Positions 45,535 through 55,440 of a DNA stretch of 64,000 nucleotides are shown here, in pieces. Position 1 is the stretch's first letter, and every line of letters begins with the position of its first letter. This DNA comes from Arcuatula senhousia. Its lineage: Eukaryota; Mollusca; Bivalvia; Mytilida; Mytilidae. Made by a program: the position numbers and the translations under genes. The DNA lies in assembly GCA_963971305.1 (NCBI GenBank), contig OZ020304.1, forward strand, positions 17,590,103-17,654,102, read 5' to 3'. The notes beneath the pieces were generated by a model that saw only the letters and a program-made list of their open reading frames with translations, did not search any database and had not been told where the DNA came from.

Positions 45535-45576
45535 GCGTGTCTGATGAAGGTTAATCCAGAAAAGCGCTTCACACGC
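45535..45576 (+). ncRNA. Type I hammerhead motif, family 3 copy 2
   Basis: Identical in all paired and core positions to 45154-45195. Predicted cleavage is 45570/45571. RNA released between the two sites would be 381 nt long. Confidence 0.72.
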
Positions 45577-45655
45577 AGCGAAATTTAGCATTGTACATTC
45601 AATATGTGGATCGTGTCTTTCTGGCACATATTCCATATTCTTTCGTATTTAATAT

Positions 45656-46369
45656 ATTCCAATCACTTAAGTAACAGTCTTTCTAAAAATCATGCAGAAG
45701 GTGATTCATGGTAGAAAATAACACATGTGTTTGAACATGGTTTCTTATACAGAATGGTCACCTATTAACAAAAACAATAGCTATTTGTTTCTATGATGTT
45801 GGTCATGAGAAATAAAATTTACCTAGACTGTTAACAAGGGAAATAACTCTTTTCTTGCTATGCATTTCGTTACAATTCAAAACACTGATTTCTCAAATGA
45901 CCAAGACCTTTGTGAAAACAGACGCGATTTTCAACAATAAGAAAATGTAAAGAAACCCATGTGTTATTTTTTACCATAAATCACCATTATCATAAACCCT
46001 GCATGATTCTTTGAAAGACAGATACTTAATATTTAATTAAAATTGAGGATTTCAGCTTCAATTCTTTTAAGAAATATTAACACTGACCATTAAAAAAAAT
46101 CCAAATCACACTACAATGTATTTGGAAGTATTAATTCCATAGAAAATTAAATCAAAACATTATTTCCATAAAAGAGAATGATTTTTTAATGGAAAACTGA
46201 ACTGTCCACAACGAAGTGTTTGATTAAAATGATTAAAAACCTGCAGTATCAGTTTATTTACACAGTAAGATTAGGTAAATTGCTTCCTGTTTCTATGGAA
46301 TGATGGACCATGACACTCCTGATTATGAGGATCAAAGACTAGGTCTCAAGTAAACCATGTCTTCCAAGT
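45656..46369. other. No gene recognised
   Basis: AT-rich sequence without supportable features. Confidence 0.4.
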
Positions 46370-46490
46370 AGGTCAGAAGGTCGTACATTTTTCTTAACAT
46401 TTTAGCATAGTCTCGCCTACGGCTCGACTGCTAAATCATTAAGAAAAAAATCTTACCTTCTAACCTTTACTTAGTCTTTGATTTTATAAC
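46370..46490. repeat. Hairpin-forming inverted repeat centred near 46430
   Basis: 'aggtcagaaggtcgtacattt' and 'ttcttaacattttagca' pair with 'tgctaaatcattaagaa' and 'aaatcttaccttctaacct' around a short GCC-TA-CGGC turn. Confidence 0.6.
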
Positions 46491-47219
46491 GACGGGAGTC
46501 TTTTTAATTCAAGTCAATGACCGATGAGACAAAGACATTTAAGTATTCGTGTAACGAATTGTAAAGATAATACTTTGTTTGATGCCGTTTCAAATGTAGT
46601 AAATTATACAATTCTTACTGAAGTTAAATAATTTCAACTACATTTGTACGTAGTTTTCAATTAATCGAGTTCTTATTATTAAATTTCTTCCATATGTTAC
46701 CTCTCAGTTTAGCACTAACCATCTTAATATTTGATTCTTCAATTTATCAAGTTAACAGATCGTTCATTATCAATGTAATCGTTTTATAGCCAGACGTCAT
46801 AATTTGTGACGTAGCATCAATTTTCTTCTATTTATAGAAAGGCAAATATTCTTTAGGGAAAAGGTCAACTCGATTAACGGTACCATAAACAACTCCTTAG
46901 TTTATCACTTGGAAATATATTGAGTTTTTATATCATATTCTAGAATAATTTGTATACTGCAGAATAAAATTGCAGTCAACTTGGGAATTTTCACTTATGC
47001 AGATGAAAAATCGTCTGTGTTTGTTTTATCGGTTTCTTGTTTTACACTCGTCACGAAGTCTCCAAGGTCTCTTAAATATACCACTTAATTTTAGCTTTCT
47101 CTGGCACGAGGCAATGTTCTAAAGTGATTTTAAAAACTACACTTGAAATAAAACAAAGGCTTAAGGAAAAATATGAAAATACAAAAAGGCCTATTTATAA
47201 CGAAGCCCAACATCACAAT
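46491..47219. other. No gene recognised
   Basis: AT-rich sequence without supportable features. Confidence 0.4.
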
Positions 47220-47762
47220 TTAAGGTTCATCTTTACGCTTCGGAAAAAATGACCGATATTTTACGTCTTTTTTCAGTCTATGTGGAGCTTAAACAACACA
47301 TTTAATTGCTTAATAAGGCGTGGCAGCGTCTAGATAAATATTTTTTGCATAAACTTTTAGTATTTTGTACGTGTACACTTTATCAGTTTTGCCGGGGCAT
47401 TTTCTTTGCGTTTTTTAGATCACCCAAATATAGCCAAATATCATCAATGCCCTGTCATTTGGCCTCCACGTGCAAGTTAATTTCATTATTGGTGTTATTA
47501 AATCTACTCACAATCGGTTTTATGGCAGGTTATTTAGGGGTAGTTCGTGCTTTATTTATGGTAAAATTTGAACGGAAAGAAAATGAATAGAGAAAACAAC
47601 AAAAATAATCTTGTTAACTGGAAGGGAAAATGATCGGCGATTTTTATATTTAGACGCTGCTACACTTTATTTTGTGTTTCTTTATGTCGTTTAAGTTGTA
47701 CATAGACTAAAAAATAGGTCAAATATCAACCATTTTATTCGAAGTGTAACCATGAACCTTAA
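47220..47762. mobile_element. Fold-back MITE with TTAA ends
   Basis: TTAAGGTTCAT (47220) and ATGAACCTTAA (ending 47762) are inverted. The arms continue with 'tacgcttcgg.aaaaatg' versus its diverged complement 'cattttattcgaagtgta', 'agtctatgt', and 'gcagcgtctagataaatat' versus 'atatttagacgctgc', about 130 bp each. TTAA at both ends fits a piggyBac-type target site. The 94-codon ORF at 47306-47590 lies in the loop and shows no transposase motif. Confidence 0.65.
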
Positions 47763-48054
47763 ATCTCACAGGAAAAATCACTTTCATCGCTTATGGAAGT
47801 TATGAGTTGCCCAAAAGCAAAAACTGGACAGAATTCATATGACTTTATTTTGTATTAAACTGGTTGGATCTTTCTTATAAAAACACGATTTTAAAGTGTT
47901 TTAGAATACATGAAGAGCCCGAAACAATTGACCCGTTTATAAAACGTTCGAAAAAACGAAAACGCATACCTGGTAACTCATTCATATGCATTTTTTCTGA
48001 TTGTACTGTACTCGTATGTTAAAGATATGTATGAAAAAACATAATGTTATCATT
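47763..48054. other. No gene recognised
   Basis: AT-rich spacer. Confidence 0.35.
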
Positions 48055-48420
48055 ATGTTAAACATATGATTACCTTATGTTTGGTGCCCATGCATATGAT
48101 AAACATATGTTTGGTGCCCATATGATAAACATATGTTTGGTGCTCATATGATAAACATATGTTTGAAAACATATGTTCATCATATGTCTTGGGTTTTCAT
48201 ATGACAATCATATGTTTTTAGAAAAATGAAGAACACCATTTTTAATGAATTGCCAATGCATAACTCACATTTTGAATTTTAAAATGTTTGTTATCATATG
48301 TAATATATATGTTCGTCATATGTTCAACCTATGTTTGAAAACATATGATTACTATATCGGCACCAAACATGAGGTGAAAATATGTTTATGAACATATGTT
48401 TAACATATGTTTCAATATCT
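48055..48420. repeat. CATATG-rich palindromic minisatellite
   Basis: The unit 'catatgataaacatatgtttggtgcc' (about 26 bp) repeats at least three times between 48090 and 48165. Further palindromic words (AAACATATGTTT, CATCATATG) follow to 48420. Both strands read almost the same. Confidence 0.8.
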
Positions 48421-49054
48421 CCTGTGTATCTGCTCTCTTTGTATAGAATGCAGGCTAAAATATCATTTTAATAGTAAAACGGTGATATTGTTTATCAGTC
48501 ATAAGGGCTTTCTGACCTTTAATTAAATAATATACTGATAAAGGCTTTTTTTCTTGATTATACCATTTGTAAAAAACCTCCTCGATGAAATGAAACGTAT
48601 ATATAAAGGGAAAGTGATTGTCACGTTAATAAAATGTGTAATAAATTTACTAAAACGGTTAATTTCAATCTCATAAACAGCAAGTATCGAAGGAAGAATA
48701 CATAAACTCTAAACGTACGAACAGGGAAGCCAAATTCAGCACCGATGATAACTATCATTTGCAAGTAGAAATACAATTACATCTAAAGACTTCGTCATAC
48801 AGATGTTTCTTATATAAAAGACTCATCATCGACATCTAAACAAAATTCATAATCAGGAATTGCCAATTTCTAGTAAAACTCGAAACATTTGAGTACTTTC
48901 AGGTAACAATTTAATGACTTATGTATCCTGATATCTATTCTCAGTAACGTCAGTGCCAACCATCCGGTACACTAGTACTCGCCTAACTGATAAAATTTGA
49001 TAACATGCTTACAAATCTTCTGAAAAGGGTAGAGCTTACTTTGCTTCCTTCCAT
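48421..49054. other. Mostly featureless, with a family 2 remnant
   Basis: 'aaacgtacgaacagggaagccaaattcagcaccga' at about 48711-48745 is a diverged minus-orientation piece of family 2 away from its ribozyme. Nothing else was recognised. Confidence 0.5.
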
Positions 49055-49150
49055 TATATTTTTGGTAGAGCGCCTCTGATGAGTCTTGAATAGACGAAAC
49101 GCGCGTCAGGCGTAGCAAAATTTATTGTCTGGAACTTTGTTGTTATTTGT
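49055..49150 (+). repeat. Family 1 fragment with intact ribozyme
   Basis: It matches family 1 only around the hammerhead and the tail 'attgtctggaactttgttgtt'. The upstream two thirds of the unit are absent. Confidence 0.75.
49068..49116 (+). ncRNA. Type I hammerhead ribozyme, best family 1 copy
   Basis: GAGCGCCT (49068-49075), CTGATGA (49076-49082), GTC-TTGAATA-GAC stem-loop II, GAA, stem III ACGCGCGT, C49107, AGGCGTAGC (49108-49116). Stem I has five Watson-Crick pairs plus a wobble. The closing pair of stem II is the canonical G-C. All invariant core bases are present. Predicted cleavage is 49107/49108. Confidence 0.85.
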
Positions 49151-49439
49151 ATTACATCTTACGCTAGCCTATTGGCCTTGGTCCCAATACCACTTTATCA
49201 TCTTCACAGTGATTGGGAGCAAACCAAAACTACTTCATTAACAATGAAACGATCTGTTTTTATTTTTCAATTTAAGTGGTACATTGAAAATTGAAGAAGT
49301 CTGATTAAAGCTGTATTTTTATGGAAAAAAAGCAAAACTGAATAAAAGCAAAACCAACAAGTAACAAACCTCTACATATAGTAAAGACTATAAAGAAAAA
49401 TCTCAATGAAAAGTGCAGGGCTTATAATTATATCTATTT

Positions 49440-49725
49440 TAACACTGTGGAGAGTGCCACGCTTCATGCACGTAAAAGACCCCTTTGTGGACCGCCCAGT
49501 AGTGCACCACATAGGCTAAATTTTCCGTCCCTACCCACTTCTCCCCTTTTCCTGTGGTTCTTCAAAATTAACCGGTCCTTTGTTTCCCATCCCACCCCCA
49601 TATTTCATTTATCATCATCGTTTCATGTTCATTTTATCACCCTTTTCATGTTCATCGCCTGTAAATAACCTATATAGCGTTACACGGGCGTAAAACACCA
49701 ACTCACTCACTCACTCACTATTTTA
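49440..49725 (+). mobile_element. SINE-like dispersed element with (ACTC)n tail
   Basis: A less AT-rich block from 'gtggagagtgccacgcttca' ends in 'gcgttacacgggcgtaaaac' followed by CACCAA and four ACTC repeats. Simple-repeat tails after 'gtaaaac' are of a kind I recall from mollusc SINE/LINE ends. The 73-codon ORF inside is probably not a gene. No RNA polymerase III boxes were confirmed. Confidence 0.45.
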
Positions 49726-52213
49726 ACACTCTTACCTTTTTAAGGGATGACAAGCTGACACTTGGTCTAAATTTGGAGAACAGACAATTTATAAAGACTG
49801 TTATGTCTACTTATAGTTGTTTATTAATACCTTAAGTCGTTTGGGTGTTATCAAAAAAGGTGTCGAAATATGAACAGAAACTTTTGGAGACCACGAAAAG
49901 TATGAACAAACATGCAAGCCACAATGCATACGAATTATCGATTCCTGGTAAAAGATGATCATTTTTCTAGAACAAATATTTAAATGAAATCAATGATTGA
50001 CCTTATTGCTCGTTTTGTCTGTTCAGCAAACAACTTTCTTTGAAGGGCTATGACGTCAAAACTAAGTGCTCTATTTCTAAATATGGCGCCCTGTCAGTAA
50101 CAAAAATTACAACTGTTTGTATAGTGGGATGAGAACTATTTTATGCAAATAACTTGACTTGAATTAACTTACTTTTTATATAGATTGATTGTTTGAATAA
50201 ATAAAATCTGATGAAAAGTCAATGTTAATAGACAGTTTTTTCTCATGTGGTACCAATAATTTTCCCTTTGGAACCTCGTCTTTGATGGATAACATGCTTC
50301 TATATTTAGAAACATCTATTACTCTAGAGATGAGAAAATATGGACGAAGTAATTCCAGTATTTGGAGCTCTCAAATAGCAATGCTTTACGAGCATCTTTT
50401 GCACGGAAGAGTTATAATTAATGATGCGTTGTCAGGCCAGAGATGATGTAAGAATAAAGACTTTTATAGATCGCCGTAGGCCAGACACAGATAAAGTATT
50501 CCATTTATATAATTTCATTATAAGGTTAATAAACGATAAAATATTTCTGCTGTACTCATCAAAGCTTGGCCACGGTTGTTCTGGTGTGGATCTCAAACTA
50601 GAATAAAACAGTGTGCCAATGGATTGTTTGGCATTGTTGTAAAGGCAAATTCAAGTAAAAAAGATATCAATCAACCTTTTAAGGACCAGATCGGACAGAA
50701 ATGTTCCAATTGCTTTTAGATAAAAAGTTGCATTTGTATCTTCGAAGATTTTGTCAAGTAAACATTAAGTTAAGGTCTTTACATTGTTTTTTTATTTTTT
50801 GTTTTGGCAGTTCGGGGGAACATGATAAGGGACACGAAATTTGGTTTATTGTCCTCTTTAACCTTTTTTTTTAAATGAAAATATCTAAATTTGTAAAATA
50901 TAAACCCAAATGTGATCAATAACACATGACCATGAACTGTTTTCTACGCATCATTTTTCCAAATACATTATTTAACTAAAGTAACATATCAATTAGCTAC
51001 CGAACAATAGAACCTCAGGTATATCTTAGTGTCCGTCTAGACAATTAATCGAAACTAATAGTGACTTTTCTTTCTAAGAAACTACCAGCTATCGTCCTAT
51101 CGGTCATCCATGCATGTCCCGTGTCGATTGAAGTGATGATTAGATAATGTGAGGTTTGGACGTTATTGATGCGGCAGCAAGTGACCATGAGTTATTAACG
51201 TCTCGTTAGATAGATTGGTAAGCGTAATGATGGTAATGAAACATCGTTTGTTCAAAAATGCTGAAAATTGGCTGTCATGGAAACGACTGGGTTTTTTTTC
51301 AGAAAATGTTCCCACATCCCGAAGTCATGAATGGGAATTATGTTATAAGGCAAAAACATACTAAAAGTACCAATTATTATAGGAAGACGCATGAAAGATT
51401 AACAACAACTGAATGAGCAGAAAAGAAAAAACAACACGCAACTTCACTCTGTGAACCCGTAGCAAATTATCCAGGAACTTTTCTTTCAGTTAAAGGTTCT
51501 GTGTGGGAAAAAAACACATTATAATTTTCATACTGTTTTAAAGTCCCCGCTTCAAAACTTAAAATGAACTTCTGTAATGTCAACAGGTTCACAATGTTCA
51601 ATGAAAAGTCATGCAATTCGTAACATAATGCATTTCTTTAAATTCTAAAGCTAGAACAAATAACTTCTATATTTTTGCAAGAAAATATATTGTTCGTACA
51701 TAGAAGTAAAAAACTATTCTGACAAACATGCATAAAATTACAAAAGACATTACTTTCGGTTGGGCGGAATGGAAGAGACGGCTTATCCCAACCCTTTTTG
51801 GCGGAGGTCACCTTAGCATAAGAGTACATTACATGCAGTAGGCATGCACTCGTAAAAGTACAACATAAACAATCGATACGTCTCTTCTTATATTCTTGTC
51901 ATATTCAATACATGTATTAAATTAATTTACCAAATGCTTGATAAATCTCTTATTTATGGTTTTCCTTTGCATTATGTAAGTGCTTTTCTATTAAAATTTA
52001 AATTGCATTGTCATAACGTACTGAAGCTAAAACATCATCAAAATAAGTTACTTCATGAAAAAAGTTTTAAAAAGACAATAAATGCAGATTGACATCATTA
52101 ATATAGAAACGTTTCTGTTTGGGCTATTTACAACACAATAAAACTAAATAACTAATATCATAAAAGGACACGGGTTCCTATTATCGGAATCTTGCGATAA
52201 GAATTTCATTTAC
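49726..52213. other. No gene recognised
   Basis: ORFs at 50222-50606 overlap in two frames and show no domain. Otherwise AT-rich with nothing supportable. Confidence 0.4.
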
Positions 52214-52369
52214 TTAAGACCTTCTTGTCGTCATTCTACGGAGTATTTCATCATACAATACACATTCAAGTTCCTTTTTAACAGTGATAGACAGCTTCTC
52301 ATTAAAAGAACGTAACTTGAACAAAACTGTCAAAGGAACAATAGAGAGATGGCTCTCCTCGGTCGCCAT
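52214..52369 (-). CDS. Possible small protein or first coding exon
   Basis: A 51-codon frame below the usual length cut-off starts with a strong context (CAAGATGGCG) and is less AT-rich than its surroundings. The peptide begins MATEESHLSIVPLTVLFKL and contains NEKLSITVKKELECVLYDEI then LRRMTTRRS before TAA. The charged, helix-like character is protein-like. A donor at the end is weak (AAG|GTCTTA), so it is either a complete short ORF or an exon with an uncertain end. Family not recognised. Confidence 0.3.
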   Translation of the reverse strand: MATEESHLSIVPLTVLFKLRSFNEKLSITVKKELECVLYDEILRRMTTRRS

Positions 52370-53157
52370 CTTGTACAGTATAATTAAATCGATTTGAAAG
52401 GCTTCTTTAGACTATAAGCCATTTCTATTTAATTCTATGTTCACTGATGCTGAAGTATTAAACTGATGTTCTTAACACATTACTGTCAGTCTTAAGAGAT
52501 CTATCGGGCTAACGTGATAAAATCGCAGAAAAACAGCCGACCATGTGTAGAAGTGACGACGGACAACTTTATCGCGTTAAGAAATGTATTTATCTGGAGA
52601 TGTTTTGTATGGTTTTACTGTATTTGTAACATTTATAACAAACAAAGGCATTAGGAGTCAATCCATTATAATTCTAAAACTATTTGAGTTGTTTATTAGA
52701 TGTACTCGATACCCTTTGGGAAATGTTAAAGTAGTCATCCAAAGTTTTTTTGCCCGTCTTCAATAGTTTCATTTTGCAATAATTCTACAAACAACCATGT
52801 AAGATTTCTATTTTAATAGAGGCGAAAGAATATATTTTAATAAGGAAAGTAAGAAACAATTCTTTATAAACCATCCCCACTCTAGTTATCAACCACTACA
52901 AGTTTTCGTCCCGCAATTGTGTGCTTTCAAAATATGTATATTAAGGGATGAGTTTGCTCTTATGTTACTCCAGTTTACAAACGTTTGACACAGCTACATC
53001 ACAGAAATAATCATAAGCCCGATTTCAAAATTTCAAAAATAGGCAACCCTGGAATGCATGGAATTATTTCGTCATCAAAGGAACCAAACGCATAAGCCTG
53101 TGTGACGTCGCGATGGGACAATCAATAAACGAACTAATATCTTTAAATCTTGATCAA
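52370..53157. other. No gene recognised
   Basis: AT-rich. If 52214-52369 is a true gene start, its promoter would lie here, but no element stands out. Confidence 0.35.
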
Positions 53158-53511
53158 TTACTTCATTATTTCGAAGAAATCAAATATGCATACAATATCC
53201 CCTCTTTTAAGATTCTGTGGAAGAATGCCAATATTTCGAGTTTTTATGTACTGACTAAATGGTTCCGTTGAAAAGGATTGATGGATGAGTTTTTTTATTG
53301 ACCGACCTGGTATGTTTGTAATAGTATTACATCTATTAGGCCTATTGGATCCTTGTACAGAGCTTTTACAACTTGAATAAGACCATGAATAAAGATATGA
53401 AGGAATTAATGTCATAAGAACAAGGCCTATACCACAATAACTAACTATACGTGTTGTTAGATTATATGTTTCTGTTTTAATAGTTTTTGAGTCATTGCGA
53501 AGATTTGTTGA
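53158..53511 (-). other. Long open frame, uncertain coding
   Basis: The minus-strand frame is open for 117 codons before TAA; the first ATG gives 85 codons. It includes a hydrophobic stretch (SYCGIGLVLMTLIPSYLYSW) that could be a membrane segment, then PNRCNTITNIPGRSIKKLIH. No family recognised and no splice site seen. Given base composition, a chance frame cannot be excluded. Confidence 0.2.
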
Positions 53512-55334
53512 TTAGAATTGGTTGCTTTTTCCAAAAAATGAAATATATCGGAAATAAAACTAGTAAATCAAATAATATCTTATTCATATAATTAACGGTC
53601 ATTTAAGAATTAAAGGTAAATACTGGACGTTCCCTAAAACAGCACCTATCTGTAATGACCTGTAATTACAACTTAAAGTTGCTTATTGTTTGACCATAGG
53701 GTGGCTTACATTTAGTTTACCGCTTATGAAATGAATTGGCTCCACTGAACATAATAATTTGAAACTTCTGCAATAGAAGGGTTATTTTATATGATAACAT
53801 AGAAATATTTCGTCGGCACAGAAACCAAAGGCTTAAGCCTGTATAACGTCCCAACCATATATCAAATCTTCTCCATTATGACATTTTTAAATAGTTCATA
53901 TACAGCAAAGATAAGTCTTTTAAAATTGACAGTTCCGACAGATCCTTAAAAGGTACTTTGTTAAACTTTTATAGTCTGGAGCAATTTCTAAGCATTTGGC
54001 AATATTTCAGATGTAGGCAATTTATGCATCGAAATAACTGTTTCATATTTAGAATACTGCTGTCAAGAAGTTCAAGCCAAGAGATTTTTTTCTTCGTCTG
54101 AATGGGGAAATTGGCCATAAATTTGTCCGACCTTGGACAGATCACATGCCTTTATCTTACATGTCTAAAAACTCATACAGGAACAGGAATCGATAACCAA
54201 TAACCACATTTAAATGCATAAAATGGCTCACCATCACGTACGTGTTGAATAAAGCTATATGAACATTAAATAAAGTTTTGTACGATTACATAATAGACAT
54301 AGAATAATTATGTCTGGACCAGTTTAGACTGCCATTCTCATCAAATATGATGTTAGAAAAGATTATAGAAAAGATAATGGTTCAAGTTTATCCACGAAAC
54401 TTTGTATTATTCTATTGCCCTGAGATTACTGGTGAAAGAAAAATCAACAAACACACCCTGAATGTGTGATATCTACATTTAATACGTGATCCTACATAAC
54501 CAACGTCTAGTCGAATAATCAACACCGTTATCTGAGAACAAGAATTATAAAAGAAATAGGATTTCTGGTCTAAAGTCAACGTCCTTAGTTCTTAGAAAAA
54601 TAGTTGATCAACAGTTGATAATAGAACAAGAAATAATGTTTCAATGTTCATGTGATTTTACAGCTAATCATGACACTTTTACAATACTTCCATTCGCCTT
54701 TACTAACTTGAATGCTCGCTAAAGAGGTCTTATACGGGTTGTACAATATAGATGGTGTGTAATGGTTGATATAATTTGGGTGTCTTTAATTCGAATGTGG
54801 TACTAAGCTGGTTGCAGTTGTAAAATTTCTTATACCATCCGGCATCATCGTAATGTAAAAATCCCATGCCTTAAACTGATCATAACCTAGAAAAATGACT
54901 TCGACTATGTACTGTAGTTACACCACGTGTCTCTATGGAGATAAAAGTATACATCCGATCATTTTCAGTGTCTAATTACCGACCAGAAGACAAAATAGAT
55001 AGCACTGTCAAGTACCAGACGGGTCATCTTACGATAAAAAATGCTCCTTTTAGACAAAGGGCTATCTGTTTCTAATATCCATACCAGTGGCGTTGTTATA
55101 GATACATTTTACAAAAAAAGCTTTTGGGGTGAAGTAATTCAATTTATTGGACTAAATTGAATATTTGATCTGCTTTAAAAAAGATTCGAGGTTGCATGAA
55201 ATTTTCTATGACCAAAATCACAGTATTTTTCCTAATATTATGAATATAACATCCAAAAAGATCTAGAAAGAAAATGCATATAGACTCACTATAGTTATTC
55301 TGATTTACCATGTTTCTTATTTAAACTGGTAGAG
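53512..55334. other. No gene recognised
   Basis: AT-rich sequence without supportable features. Confidence 0.4.
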
Positions 55335-55440
55335 AATGTCTCTTTCGACATTTTGCTTTACGTATTTTAATTCAAATGCAGTTGACGAGCGTTTACTCCT
55401 TGAAAATTGCATATACAGCATAACCAAATTAACTAGACAT
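55335..55440 (+). repeat. Family 2 remnant around a dead ribozyme
   Basis: 'ttcaaatgcagttgacgagc', 'gtttactccttgaaaattgc' and 'atatacagcataaccaaatt' align with the family 2 ribozyme region. CTGATGA is now TTGACGA and stem III is lost. Confidence 0.6.

Larger units (their letters stand above)
44976..45655 (+). repeat. Family 3 hammerhead-bearing tandem dimer
   Basis: The two copies (about 44976-45266 and 45333-45653) are nearly identical, from GCTGTATGCTCTTATATATT through 'tttggctattttgttaaaat' and the ribozyme to 'tattctttcgtatttaatat'. The predicted cleavage sites are exactly 381 bp apart. Copy 2 carries 29 extra bases near its start ('tactggaatatgtgttggag'). Differences are few, so the duplication is young. 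The ORFs at 45223 and 45339 are translations of the repeat. Confidence 0.8.

Noticed and set aside
47306..47590. 94-codon ORF inside a fold-back element
   Set aside because: It has hydrophobic stretches but no transposase motif; it runs from one arm of the inverted repeat into the loop.
50222..50606. Two overlapping plus-strand ORFs
   Set aside because: Two different frames, no recognisable motif and no splice sites.
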